A stretch of 64,000 nt of DNA from Chelativorans sp. ZYF759 (GTDB taxonomy: Bacteria; Pseudomonadota; Alphaproteobacteria; Rhizobiales; Rhizobiaceae): the NCBI RefSeq assembly GCF_012911015.1, contig NZ_WVVV01000001.1:186001-250000 (forward strand). Reading direction: 5' to 3'. This document shows positions 45,108-54,271 of this stretch, piece after piece; position 1 is the stretch's first letter, and each line of letters starts with the position of its first letter. A program made the position numbers and the translations under genes. Below the pieces are notes generated by a model that did not search any database, had not been told where the DNA came from, and worked only from the letters and a program-made list of their open reading frames with translations.

Positions 45108-46400
45108 ATGGTGGATCAATCCGCAGGAGCGCGCGCGCTCAGCTTTCTGAAGGAACTGGTGGCGGCCCAGGCGTCGGGCGAACCGGCCGTCCAGAAATGT
45201 GTGGCCAACAGGCTTCGAGCCAATGGCTGCATCGTGGACGAACGTGCCTACGATCCCGCCGCCGTGCCAGTCATCGGAGAATTCGCCGGCGGTCGCGCCC
45301 AGACTCAGGGCCAGCGGACGAACGTGGTCGCCCGCCTTCCCGGTGATCCGCAGAAGCGCTCGATCCTGGTTTTCGCCCATCCCGACAGCGAGCCCGTCGA
45401 CAATATCGAGGCGTGGTCCTCCAGTCCCTTCGTGCTCGAGGAGCGCGCCGGGCGCCTTTATGGCTGGGGCGTCGCCGACGACCTCGCCGGCATTGCCGCA
45501 GGTGCGCTCGCGCTCGAAGCAGCCGCGGCCGTCCCAGAGGCCGATCGCGGCGACATCGTCTTCATCAGCGCGCCCAGCAAGCGCCACGCCCGCGGCGTTT
45601 CGGCCGCCCTTCACGACAATTTCGAAGCCGACGGGGCGCTCTATCTGCACCCGGCCGAGTCCGGCGCGGGCCTCACCGAAATAAAGGCCCTCGCCTCGGG
45701 TCATCTTGAGTTCCGGATCATCATCAGCGGCAGGTATCCCGATACGACGGAACCCAGCCACACCGCATTTTCCCATCTTGCCGAGAACCCGCTCGACAAG
45801 GCCGTCCTCATTCACGCCGCCCTGAAGAAGCTCGACGCCGAGCGCGGCGCCAACATCCACCATCCCGCCATCGACAAGGTCGTGGGGCGATCGACCAACC
45901 TGCTGATTTCCAACATCTCCTGCGGCGAGGATCGGCGTTTCGGCCGCATCAACCTCGAATGCACGATGGGCTGTGCCCTGTCTTTCCCGCCGGGCGAGAC
46001 GCTGGAGGATGTGAAGTCTCAGGTGGAAGCCGCGATCATGACGGCGGCGGCAGAAGACCGGTGGCTTGCCGAAAATCCGCCCCGCATCGAATGGGTCGCC
46101 GGCGTGACCGGCGCCGAATGCCCGCCGGACCACCCGCTCTATCTGGCCGCGGCCCGCGCCGTGGAAGCCGTCACGGGCGTCGTTCCGCACGTCAACCCGA
46201 TGCACACCTCCAGCGACATCCGCAATCCGATTGTCCAGAAGGGCATCCCCACGGTGGCCATCGGGGGGCTGTGCGGCGATCTCACCCAGAACGGACGAAC
46301 CGACGAGTGGATCGACCGTGACGACTTCCTGCGCATGGCCACAGCCACGACCGAGATCATCCTCGGCTGGTGCGGCGAGCGCCGAAACGGGACGAACTGA
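45108..46400 (+). CDS. Atypical M20-family metallohydrolase-like protein
   Basis: A 430-aa protein from ATG 45108 (AGGGGA upstream) with the M20 peptidase/deacylase layout: FAHPDSEPVD (metal His and Asp), YGWGVADDLAG (bridging Asp) and a C-terminal MHTSSDIRNPI segment with the last metal His. The canonical DEE-G block holding the catalytic Glu pair is replaced by SAPSKRHARG (about 178-187), so normal peptidase chemistry is doubtful. First gene of an operon with an amino-acid importer, so the substrate is probably a small amide- or lactam-type compound. Alternatively it is a non-catalytic or differently acting relative. Confidence 0.75.
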   Translation: MVDQSAGARALSFLKELVAAQASGEPAVQKCVANRLRANGCIVDERAYDPAAVPVIGEFAGGRAQTQGQRTNVVARLPGDPQKRSILVFAHPDSEPVDNIEAWSSSPFVLEERAGRLYGWGVADDLAGIAAGALALEAAAAVPEADRGDIVFISAPSKRHARGVSAALHDNFEADGALYLHPAESGAGLTEIKALASGHLEFRIIISGRYPDTTEPSHTAFSHLAENPLDKAVLIHAALKKLDAERGANIHHPAIDKVVGRSTNLLISNISCGEDRRFGRINLECTMGCALSFPPGETLEDVKSQVEAAIMTAAAEDRWLAENPPRIEWVAGVTGAECPPDHPLYLAAARAVEAVTGVVPHVNPMHTSSDIRNPIVQKGIPTVAIGGLCGDLTQNGRTDEWIDRDDFLRMATATTEIILGWCGERRNGTN

Positions 46401-46471
46401 AACAGTCGTCCACAACCCGCCTGCGATCGTACGAAAGATCCGACACAGGCATTCCAATGGGAGCAACCAGA

Positions 46472-47329
46472 ATGCGCATTTCCAGAACCTTCGTCTCCTC
46501 TCTCGGTCTGATGGCGATCCTCGCGGCTGGCACATCGGCCGGCCACGCCCAGGACTGTCCGGAAAACCTGCCAACCGTCGAAGCCGGAAAACTGGTGATG
46601 TCGATCAACGCGACGATCCCACCGCGCCAGTTCATCGACTCCTCGGGCAATCTGCAGGGCCTGCATCCCGATCTCGGCAACGAGATCGCCCGGCGTCTCT
46701 GCCTCGAACCGGAATATCGCAATGTCGGTTTCGAGGTCCAGATTCCCGGCCTGGCCAACAAGCGCTGGGACATGATCAACACCGGCATGTACTACACCGA
46801 GGAACGCGAGAAGATCATCCGTCTCGTGCCCTACACCGTCAACGCCCTGGCTATCGTGGTCCAGCGTGACAACCCCGACAACATCGAAGGTTACGAACAG
46901 CTCGCCGGCGAGCCTGTGGGAACCGAGATCGCGGGCTTCGCCGACCGTCTGATCCGGGAGATCAACGACGAGCAGGTCGCCGCCGGCTTGACGACGATGG
47001 ACATCCAGTCCTTCAACACCTTCGCCGAAGCCTTCGCGGCACTCGGCGCGGGCCAGGTGAAGGCCGTTTTCGCACCTGACGCGACCGGCGCCTATTATGC
47101 CGAACGCGGCCAGTTCGCGGTCGGCGCTTCAGGCCTCAATCCGGGCCTTCCCAGCGCGTTCGGCTTCGATCCTTCGGCCGAGGCCCTGGCCCAGGCGGTC
47201 GCCGACGTCCTGACCGAAATGCGCGAGGACGGCACCTATGGCGAGATGATGGAATCTTATGGCGCCACCCCCATCGATCCCTGGGAAAAGTGGTCCGGCT
47301 CCTTCGAGGTCTTCTACCAGCCGGAATAA
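46472..47329 (+). CDS. Amino-acid ABC transporter substrate-binding protein
   Basis: A 285-aa family-3 solute-binding protein. Start ATG 46472 with GGGAG 8 bases upstream; signal peptide 1-26 (SAGHA). Typical pieces: GLHPDLGNEIARRL, DMINTGMYYTEEREKIIRLVPYT and a C-terminal LTEMREDGTYGEMMESYGA. Probably binds a polar amino acid or amino-acid conjugate. Followed by a hairpin, then the permease and ATPase genes. Confidence 0.9.
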   Translation: MRISRTFVSSLGLMAILAAGTSAGHAQDCPENLPTVEAGKLVMSINATIPPRQFIDSSGNLQGLHPDLGNEIARRLCLEPEYRNVGFEVQIPGLANKRWDMINTGMYYTEEREKIIRLVPYTVNALAIVVQRDNPDNIEGYEQLAGEPVGTEIAGFADRLIREINDEQVAAGLTTMDIQSFNTFAEAFAALGAGQVKAVFAPDATGAYYAERGQFAVGASGLNPGLPSAFGFDPSAEALAQAVADVLTEMREDGTYGEMMESYGATPIDPWEKWSGSFEVFYQPE

Positions 47330-47343
47330 GGTTACTCGATCTT

Positions 47344-47368
47344 GGGCGGGGGACCTCGTTCCCCGCCC
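47344..47368 (+). terminator. Intercistronic hairpin after the amino-acid binding-protein gene
   Basis: GGGCGGGG (47344-47351) and CCCCGCCC (47361-47368) form an 8-bp all-GC stem with a 9-nt loop, 14 bases after the stop. No T-run. Likely protects the upstream mRNA or partially terminates. Confidence 0.6.
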
Positions 47369-47406
47369 TCCCGACTTGAAATCCGCTGCTGCATGAGGAG
47401 AGCCCC

Positions 47407-48141
47407 ATGAACTGGAGCTGGCCCTATTTCTTCGAATATCTGACCAACGGACTGATGCTGCGCGGTGCGTGGACGACGGTCTGGTTGAGTGTCGTCTCCA
47501 TGGCCATCGGCCTCGGCCTCGGCGTCGTCGCGGCGATGTTCAAGATGTATGGCAATTTCGCGCTGCGGGCGGTGGCCGAATTCTACATCTGGCTTTTCCG
47601 TGGCACGCCCATCCTCATCCAGCTCGTCATCATCTACACCGGTCTGCCGCAGATCGGCATCAGGCTGACGGTGATCGAATCGGCCATCATCGGCCTGGCA
47701 TTGAATGAGGGCGCGTATCTCGCCGAGATCATCCGCGCCGGCATCATGTCGGTCGACAAGGGACAGAACGACGCCGCGCGCGCCGTCGGCATGACCTGGC
47801 GCGAACGCATGTGGTACGTCATCCTGCCCCAGGCCACGCGCACGATCATTCCCCCGCTCGGCAACCAGTTCAACGGCATGCTGAAGACCACGTCGCTTGC
47901 TTCGGTCATCTCCATGGAAGAGCTCATGCGCAACGCTCAGATGCTGGCGCAGATCGAGTTCCGCGTGCTCGAGGTCTATATCGTGGCCGCCATCTGGTAT
48001 CTCATTCTGGTTTCGATCTGGGGGCTGATCCAGGTCCGCATCGAAGCACATTATGAAAAGCCGTTCGGCCCTGCGGCCGCCGTATCGCCCGATGCAAAAA
48101 AGAAACTCAGGAAGGCCACGCAGCAGGCCGGCCACGTCTGA
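47407..48141 (+). CDS. Amino-acid ABC transporter permease
   Basis: A 244-aa HisM/GlnP-type permease with about five helices. It has the motif FRGTPILIQLVIIYTGLPQ and the EAA loop NEGAYLAEIIRAGIMSVDKGQNDAARAVGMTW. GAGGAG precedes the ATG. Only one permease gene is present, so the channel is probably a homodimer. Acts with the adjacent binding protein and ATPase. Confidence 0.92.
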   Translation: MNWSWPYFFEYLTNGLMLRGAWTTVWLSVVSMAIGLGLGVVAAMFKMYGNFALRAVAEFYIWLFRGTPILIQLVIIYTGLPQIGIRLTVIESAIIGLALNEGAYLAEIIRAGIMSVDKGQNDAARAVGMTWRERMWYVILPQATRTIIPPLGNQFNGMLKTTSLASVISMEELMRNAQMLAQIEFRVLEVYIVAAIWYLILVSIWGLIQVRIEAHYEKPFGPAAAVSPDAKKKLRKATQQAGHV

Positions 48142-48186
48142 GGCCACCTGCACGGATCCTGCCCCAAATCCCGATCGAGGCACGAC

Positions 48187-49008
48187 ATGAACACTATGTC
48201 CCCCAGCCAGATTCCCACCACCAAACGGATCAAGTCGCTTGGCGAGCCGATCGTGAAGATCGACAATGTCCGCAAGTCCTTTCACGGTCTCGAAGTGCTC
48301 AAGGGCGTGTCGCTGGAGGTCAGGCGTGGCGAAGTCGTGGTTCTCGCCGGCCGCTCGGGCAGCGGCAAGAGCACTCTTTTGCGCTGCATCGACCAGCTCG
48401 AAACCATCGATGGCGGCTCGATCCGCGTCAATGGCGAACTCATGGGCTTTCGCGAGAAGAACGGGCGCGTCGTGCCGCTGTCGGACGGGCAGATCGCGCG
48501 CCAACAGCGCGGGATGGGCATGGTGTTCCAGAACTTCAACCTGTTCCCGCATCTCAGCGTCATCGACAACATCACCCTCGCGCCCAACAAAATCCTGAAG
48601 CGGAACAAGGAAGAGGTTCGTACCGAAGCGCGTGAACTGCTCGCCAAGGTCGGCCTGCCTGAGAAGGAGAACGCCTATCCGCGCCAGCTGTCGGGCGGCC
48701 AGCAGCAGCGGGTCGCGATCGCGCGCGCGCTGGCCATGAAACCCGAGGTGATGCTGTTCGACGAACCCACGTCGGCGCTGGATCCGGAAATGATCTCCGA
48801 GGTTCTGGAGGTGATGGTGGATCTCTCGCATCAGGGCATGACCATGATCGTGGTGACCCACGAGATGGGGTTTGCGCGCGCCGCGGCCGACCGCGTTCTG
48901 CTCATGCATGAGGGCAGCCTCGTCGAGGAGGCGACCCCCGAGGAGTTCTTCGAACGCCCCAAGAGCGAGGAAGCGCGAATCTTCCTGTCGAAGATCCTGC
49001 ATCACTGA
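48187..49008 (+). CDS. Amino-acid ABC transporter ATPase
   Basis: A 273-aa GlnQ/HisP-type ATPase: Walker [10 protein letters not shown] (K61), Q-loop [14 protein letters not shown], signature [15 protein letters not shown], Walker [15 protein letters not shown] and H-loop [10 protein letters not shown] roughly 20-residue insertion after Walker A ([16 protein letters not shown]) is common in this subgroup. The next gene begins at 49010, right after the stop. Confidence 0.94.
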   Translation: MNTMSPSQIPTTKRIKSLGEPIVKIDNVRKSFHGLEVLKGVSLEVRRGEVVVLAGRSGSGKSTLLRCIDQLETIDGGSIRVNGELMGFREKNGRVVPLSDGQIARQQRGMGMVFQNFNLFPHLSVIDNITLAPNKILKRNKEEVRTEARELLAKVGLPEKENAYPRQLSGGQQQRVAIARALAMKPEVMLFDEPTSALDPEMISEVLEVMVDLSHQGMTMIVVTHEMGFARAAADRVLLMHEGSLVEEATPEEFFERPKSEEARIFLSKILHH

Positions 49009-49009
49009 G

Positions 49010-50068
49010 ATGGATTCGCCGCCGCCCACTGCAATGGATGCTTCCGGCATCGTGCGGACGGTGACCGGGGACCGGCCAGCCGGCGACTTTCAGGCCGTGG
49101 CGGTGCACGAACATGTCCTGTTCGACATCGCTGTTCCCGGCTCGCATGCGGATGGCACGCCAATCGATATGATCAACCGCTGGCAGATCGACTACCGTTC
49201 GAACGAAACAGCGGACAACGCCCGCCAGCAGGACCGCGCCCGCGCCGGCGAAGAGCTTGTCTTCACGCAGGAGGACGGCTGCGATCTTATCGTCGACCAG
49301 ACGGTCTGGGGCATCGGCCGAGACGTGGCGGGTTTGGCGGCGGCATCCCGGACCTCGGGCCTCGCTGTGGTCTGTGCCACCGGCACCTACACCGCCGCCT
49401 ATCTCGGGGAAGCTGACCGAAGCGCCAGCGCCGAAGAACTTGCGGAGCGTTTCGTCGGCGAGATCGCCGATGGCATCGAGGGAACGAGCAGCCGGGCGGG
49501 ACTGATCGGCGAGATCGGCTGCTCCTGGCCCCTGGAGGCGGTGGAAGAACGTGCGCTGCGGGCAGCAGCCGATGCCCAGCGCACGACCGGCGCGGGGATT
49601 TCGGTTCACCCGGGCCGGCATCCGGATGCGCCTTTCCACGTCGTCGACATCCTCGATCAGGCAGGCGCCGACCTTTCCCGCACCGTCATCTGCCACATGG
49701 ATCGCACCTATCCGGAAGGGTCCCGGGTGGCGGAACTTGCGCGGACCGGCGTGATGGTCGAGTGGGACTTCTTCGGCATCGAGACCTCGCATTACTGGAT
49801 GGCCGACCACGCGCTGCCGACCGACCGGCAGCGCCTGGAGATGATCCGAGAACTGTTCGACCAGGGGCTGGGCGACCGAGTGCTCGTGAGCCAGGACATC
49901 TGCACCCGGACGCGGCTCAGGAACTGGGGCGGGCACGGCTATGGCCACCTGTTCCGCAACATCCGTCCCCTCATGGCGCGGCTCGGCTTCGCCGCGGCCG
50001 AGATAGACAGCCTGCTGCGGGGCAACCCGCTGCGGCTTCTTGCCCTACCTGAAAGGAAAGCAGCATGA
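49010..50068 (+). CDS. Phosphotriesterase-family metal hydrolase
   Basis: A 352-aa amidohydrolase-superfamily barrel. Probable metal ligands: H33 and H35 (HEHVLFD), bridging E168 (IGEIGCSW, where true phosphotriesterases have carboxylated Lys), H200, H229 (ICHMDRT) and D296 (VSQDIC). The Glu bridge is seen in the PHP/lactonase side of the family. The C-terminal HGYGHLFRNI segment is also typical. Starts 1 base after the ATPase stop and overlaps the lyase gene in ATGA. Probably hydrolyses a lactone or cyclic amide in the pathway; no phosphotriester role is implied. Confidence 0.87.
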   Translation: MDSPPPTAMDASGIVRTVTGDRPAGDFQAVAVHEHVLFDIAVPGSHADGTPIDMINRWQIDYRSNETADNARQQDRARAGEELVFTQEDGCDLIVDQTVWGIGRDVAGLAAASRTSGLAVVCATGTYTAAYLGEADRSASAEELAERFVGEIADGIEGTSSRAGLIGEIGCSWPLEAVEERALRAAADAQRTTGAGISVHPGRHPDAPFHVVDILDQAGADLSRTVICHMDRTYPEGSRVAELARTGVMVEWDFFGIETSHYWMADHALPTDRQRLEMIRELFDQGLGDRVLVSQDICTRTRLRNWGGHGYGHLFRNIRPLMARLGFAAAEIDSLLRGNPLRLLALPERKAA

Positions 50069-50961
50069 GCAGCGCGTTTCGAGGCACCTTCACGGTGATG
50101 GTCACACCGTTCGGCGAGGACGGAAACGTCGACCTCAAGGCCCTCGCGGCGTTCACCGACTGGCAGATAACCGAAGGCATTCATGGCCTCATCCCGCTGG
50201 GGTCGACGGGTGAATTCCTGTCGATGACGGAGGAGGAACGGGAAGCGGTTGCCCGTACCGTGATCGACACGGCCAACGGCCGCGTTCCCGTCCTCATCGG
50301 AACGGGCGCAGAATGGACCGCCGACGTCATTCGCGGCAGCAGGATGGCCGAGCGCCTCGGCGCGGATGGGGTAATGATCATCCCGCCCTTCTATTCCACG
50401 CCAACGGAAGACGAACTTTTCGTGCACTACCGCAAGGTGGCAGAGGCGATCTCGCTGCCGATCATGGTCTACAATAACCCGGCAACAGCCAATGTGGACA
50501 TGACGCCGAACGTGCTTGCGCGGCTGAGCCGCATCGACAATGTCAGCTACGTCAAGGAATCCACGCTCGAAGTGACGCGGGTCCGCGACATCGTGGAACT
50601 GTGCGGGGACCGCATGACGGTCTTCGGCGGCATTCTGGGTTTCGAGAGCTTCGTGGTGGGCGCCGAAGGCTGGGTTGCCGTGGGCTCCAACATCATGCCT
50701 GCCGAATTCGCGCGCCTCTTCACCATGACGCGTGATGCGCAGGACTACGACGCGGCGCGCGCGCTCTACCGGAAAATCCTGCCCATCATCCGGATGGTCG
50801 GCGGCCATCAATATGTCACGGCTACAAAGGCCGCGCTGTCCATGATGGGGCACCCCATGGGGGATCCCCGGGCGCCAAGGCTGCCTGCCACGCCGGCCGA
50901 GCGCCGGGACATCGCGAACATACTGCACGATCTGTCGCTGACCCGAGAAGCGGCGGCCTGA
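50065..50961 (+). CDS. DapA/NAL-family lyase (dihydrodipicolinate synthase-like)
   Basis: A 298-aa class I pyruvate-type aldolase barrel. Schiff-base K164 (SYVKEST), Y136 (MVYNNPA) and the T48 region (LGSTGEF) are in place. AAAGGAAAG precedes the ATG. It is not next to lysine genes; in this operon it is more likely a catabolic lyase or deaminase acting on a 2-oxo acid, as in hydroxyproline or sugar-acid degradation. Substrate unresolved. Confidence 0.88.
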   Translation: MSSAFRGTFTVMVTPFGEDGNVDLKALAAFTDWQITEGIHGLIPLGSTGEFLSMTEEEREAVARTVIDTANGRVPVLIGTGAEWTADVIRGSRMAERLGADGVMIIPPFYSTPTEDELFVHYRKVAEAISLPIMVYNNPATANVDMTPNVLARLSRIDNVSYVKESTLEVTRVRDIVELCGDRMTVFGGILGFESFVVGAEGWVAVGSNIMPAEFARLFTMTRDAQDYDAARALYRKILPIIRMVGGHQYVTATKAALSMMGHPMGDPRAPRLPATPAERRDIANILHDLSLTREAAA

Positions 50962-50970
50962 GAAAGTCCG

Positions 50971-53817
50971 ATGGGGTTCGTCTTCGAAGGGCATGCGGTC
51001 GAGAGCCGACCGGGCGACACGGTGGCATCCGCGCTGGAGCGCGGAGGGCACCGCTTGCTGCGCCGTTCGCGCGCCGATCTCGGATCGGAGGACCGAGGCT
51101 ATTTCTGCGGGATGGGCGTTTGCCACGAGTGCCTGGTCGAAATCGACGGCCGGTCCGCCCAACGCGCCTGCATGACCGCCGCACCCGAAGGCGCACTCGT
51201 GCGCAGGCACCGCGATGCCGAGCCTGCCGCCTTGCACGCACTCTCGTCCTCGCCAGTCGGCGCGGCAGAGGTCATCATCGCCGACCTGGCGATCGTGGGC
51301 GCCGGCCCGGCCGGCCTGGCGGCAGCGCTCGAAATGGAAGGCGCCGGTCTCCGCACGGTCATTGTCGACGAACGCTCGAAGCCGGGCGGGCAGTACTACA
51401 AGGCGCCGGCGAATGAAGGCGCGCTCGATGCACAGCATCGCGAGGGCGACGCCCTGCGTGCGCAGCTTGATCACTCCGCGGCGGTTGTGCTTTCCGGCCA
51501 CACCGTCTGGCACGGGGCCCGCACCGAAGACGGTTTCGAGCTGGCGCTCCATGGCGATGGCCGCGCCAAGACGCTGCGCGTGCGCGCCCTCATCCTGGCG
51601 ACCGGCGCCTATGAGCGCCCGGCCATGGTGCCGGGCTGGACGCTGCCTGGCGTCATGACGATCGGCGGGGCGCAGGGTCTGGTGCGAAGCCAGGGCGTGC
51701 TGCCCGGGAAAAGAGTGCTCGTCGCCGGGAACGGGCCGCTCGGACTGCAACTGGCCGCCGAACTCGCGCAGTCGCACCAGCCGCCGCTGGCGGTTCTGGA
51801 GCGCGCCCGACTGGCGACGGCACGTGGCATTCCGCACGTGCTGTCCATGCTCCGCCACAAGCCGTCCCTCGTGGCCAAGGGCCTTGGCTACAGGCGGGCG
51901 GTTACCCGTGCAGGCGCCGAGATTCTCGAAGGCTGGCAGGTGACGCTGTGCCTCGGCGGCGATCGTCTGGAAGCCGTCGAGGCATCGACGCTCGACGGCC
52001 GCGTCTCACGCCGCTTCGAGGTTGATACGCTGTGCATTGGCGAGGGCTTCCTGCCGCAGTCGGAGCTGGCGCGCATGCTGGGCTGCGAGACCGGCTGGAA
52101 CCGACAAACCGGGGCATTGGAGGTGGAGCGCGACCTCGACGGCGCCACTGGGATCCCTGGGGCATGGGTCGCGGGCGACGGCGGGGCGATCGGCGGCGCG
52201 GAGGTTGCGCTTTCGCAAGGCCGTCTCGCCGGTATGGCCGCGCGGGGCTTTCTGGGCGGCCGGATGGAAGGCAGTGGCGCACCTGCCGCCGGGCACCATC
52301 TGCGCCGTGCACGGGCCTTTCAGGACGCGCTCTGGAAGCTCTACCATGCCGAGCCGCGCCAGCCCATCGACCAGGATGTGATTGTCTGCCGCTGCGAAAG
52401 CGTGCGCGCGGGGCAGCTTCGCGAGGCCGTCATCCGCGGGGCGAGCGACCTCGGCGCTCTCAAGCGCATGACGCGAATGGGCATGGGCCGCTGTCAGGGG
52501 CGCTATTGCGCCGGCGCGGCCATGACGCTTCTTGAAGGAAGCGACCCGATGGCGCCACAGGCCCCCCTGCGGCCTGTGCCCGCATCCGCGCTGATGCTCG
52601 AGCAGCCCGAATGGGGCGGCCACAAACAGGCGCAGTATCCCGTCTTGCGCAGGTCTTTCAGGTCCATCGAGACAGAACTGCCGGACCGAACCGAACTTCT
52701 GGTCGTCGGCGCGGGCATCATGGGCGTCTCGGCCGCGCTTCACGCCGCCGAGCTCGGGTTCGAGACCCTGGTGGTCGATCGCATGCCGGTCAATGCCGAA
52801 TCCTCCGGCGGCAATGCGGGCAGCCTCCATCTGCAGCTCCTGTCCTTCGATTTCGGTTCCAAGACCGGGGGACGTGGCGAAGCGCTCCTGCAGACCTTGC
52901 CGCTGCAGCGTGATGCGATCGCGCTCTGGAAAGAGCTGGAGACACGCGCGGACACACCCTTCGAGATCGCGACCACCGGCGGCATGATGCTTGCGGAAGA
53001 CGCCGCGCAGCTCGACTTCCTGCGCCGGAAGATCCGGTCGGAGCGCGAGGTCGGGATCGAGGTCGAACTGATCGAGCGCGATGCCATCGCACGCATCGCG
53101 CCGCATGTCTCCGAGCGCATGATCGCGGCGGCCTGGTGCCCCGGAGAAGGCAAGATCAATCCGATGGTGGCGACGCCCGCCCTGGCCCGCGCGGCGTGGG
53201 CAGCAGGCGCGCGCTTTGCCGAAGGCGTGACGATCACGGGTATCGAACGCCTCTCGGAAGGCTACCGCATTGAAGCGAATGGGCGGTCCATCGTCGCGCG
53301 GCGGCTCATCATGGCGGCGGGGGGCTGGACGGGCAAGCTCGCAGGGATGCTGGGCGTCGATCTGCCGGTCCATGGCGCACCACTGCAGATGGTGGTCACC
53401 GAAACGGCTCCGCCGCTGGTGCCGTGCCTGCTGGCTCATGCCGACCGCCACCTCACGATGAAGCAGGCCAGCGCCGGCAATCTCATCATCGGCGGCGCCT
53501 GGTCGGCAGGCGTCGATGCGGACACAGGCCGCAGCCGCATCCTGCTCGACAGCCTGAGGGGAAATCTCTGGGTTGCCGGGCACGTGGTTCCCAAGCTCGC
53601 TGGACTGCACGTGCTGCGCTCCTGGGCGGCGATGAATGTCGACATCGACGGCGCGCCCATCGTGGGAGCGCTGCCGGGACACCCCGACTGCGTGGTGGTC
53701 GCCGGGGCCAATGGCTACACACTCGGCCCCCTGCTCGGACGCATTGCGGCCGAAACGCTGCGGGCCGGTGCTCTCGCGGCAGAGCTGAAGCGCTTCTCGC
53801 CCGAACGATTCCAATGA
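50971..53817 (+). CDS. 948-aa fused flavoprotein: 2Fe-2S ferredoxin, FAD reductase, BFD-like cluster, D-amino-acid oxidase-type domain
   Basis: Four parts in one chain. Residues 1-90: ferredoxin-like domain with CGMGVCHEC and a later RAC. Residues about 105-430: FAD/NAD(P)-type reductase (IVGAGPAGLAAALEMEGAG, GAYERPAMVPGWTLPGVM). Residues about 470-520: BFD-like [2Fe-2S] site with CRCES and CQGRYC. Residues about 573-945: DAO-family oxidase (LLVVGAGIMGVSAALHAAELG, GGWTGKLAGM). These correspond to the separate subunits of HcnABC, octopine/nopaline oxidase and D-hydroxyproline dehydrogenase. It should oxidise a secondary amine or amino acid. The DapA-like lyase next door would fit the product. 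Exact substrate unknown. Confidence 0.88.
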   Translation: MGFVFEGHAVESRPGDTVASALERGGHRLLRRSRADLGSEDRGYFCGMGVCHECLVEIDGRSAQRACMTAAPEGALVRRHRDAEPAALHALSSSPVGAAEVIIADLAIVGAGPAGLAAALEMEGAGLRTVIVDERSKPGGQYYKAPANEGALDAQHREGDALRAQLDHSAAVVLSGHTVWHGARTEDGFELALHGDGRAKTLRVRALILATGAYERPAMVPGWTLPGVMTIGGAQGLVRSQGVLPGKRVLVAGNGPLGLQLAAELAQSHQPPLAVLERARLATARGIPHVLSMLRHKPSLVAKGLGYRRAVTRAGAEILEGWQVTLCLGGDRLEAVEASTLDGRVSRRFEVDTLCIGEGFLPQSELARMLGCETGWNRQTGALEVERDLDGATGIPGAWVAGDGGAIGGAEVALSQGRLAGMAARGFLGGRMEGSGAPAAGHHLRRARAFQDALWKLYHAEPRQPIDQDVIVCRCESVRAGQLREAVIRGASDLGALKRMTRMGMGRCQGRYCAGAAMTLLEGSDPMAPQAPLRPVPASALMLEQPEWGGHKQAQYPVLRRSFRSIETELPDRTELLVVGAGIMGVSAALHAAELGFETLVVDRMPVNAESSGGNAGSLHLQLLSFDFGSKTGGRGEALLQTLPLQRDAIALWKELETRADTPFEIATTGGMMLAEDAAQLDFLRRKIRSEREVGIEVELIERDAIARIAPHVSERMIAAAWCPGEGKINPMVATPALARAAWAAGARFAEGVTITGIERLSEGYRIEANGRSIVARRLIMAAGGWTGKLAGMLGVDLPVHGAPLQMVVTETAPPLVPCLLAHADRHLTMKQASAGNLIIGGAWSAGVDADTGRSRILLDSLRGNLWVAGHVVPKLAGLHVLRSWAAMNVDIDGAPIVGALPGHPDCVVVAGANGYTLGPLLGRIAAETLRAGALAAELKRFSPERFQ

Positions 53818-53834
53818 AACAAGGAGGACGACAG

Positions 53835-54248
53835 ATGGACAAACTGGTCATTCATGCAGGCGGCTACACCTTCCGCGGCCATTTCGAGACCGCGGATGCC
53901 CCGCAGACTGTCGCGGCCTTCCGCAAGCACCTGCCCTATGAAAGCCAGATCGTGCATGTGCGCTGGAGCGGCGAAGGTGTATGGGTCCCGCTCGGCGACA
54001 CCGATTTCGGCGTCGGCTACGAGAACCACACGAGCCACCCGGCCCCTGGCCACATCATCCTCTATCCCGGCGGCATCAGCGAGACCGAGATCCTGCTCGC
54101 CTATGGCGGCGTCGACTTCTCTTCCAAGATGGGTCAGCTCGCCGGCAACCACTTCATCACGATCACGGAGGGGCTGGAGAACCTGAAGGCGCTGGGCAAC
54201 AAAGTGTTGTGGGAGGGCGCCCAGCCGATCCGCTTCGAACAGGCCTGA
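53835..54248 (+). CDS. DUF3830 cyclophilin-like protein
   Basis: A 137-aa cytosolic beta-rich protein. AAGGAGGA lies 6 bases before ATG 53835. It shows the DUF3830 pattern: HVRWSGEGVWVPLGD, ENHTSHPAPGHIILYPGGISETEILLAYG and GNHFITITEGLENL. The family has a cyclophilin-like fold without proven activity and recurs beside amino-acid importers and amidohydrolases. Last gene of the operon starting at 45108. Confidence 0.85.
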   Translation: MDKLVIHAGGYTFRGHFETADAPQTVAAFRKHLPYESQIVHVRWSGEGVWVPLGDTDFGVGYENHTSHPAPGHIILYPGGISETEILLAYGGVDFSSKMGQLAGNHFITITEGLENLKALGNKVLWEGAQPIRFEQA

Positions 54249-54271
54249 GCTGGCCCGGTTCTCGGCTGCAC

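Noticed and set aside
49939-53814. Minus-strand open frames of 639 and 602 codons opposite the lyase and fused oxidase
   Set aside because: Shadow frames: no recognisable motifs, no RBS, and the plus strand encodes conserved enzymes throughout.
50065-53817. Firm assignment of the DapA-like lyase and fused oxidase to hydroxyproline degradation
   Set aside because: The enzyme types fit, but no hydroxyproline epimerase or ketoglutarate-semialdehyde dehydrogenase is present, and the M20 and phosphotriesterase-like genes do not belong to that pathway.
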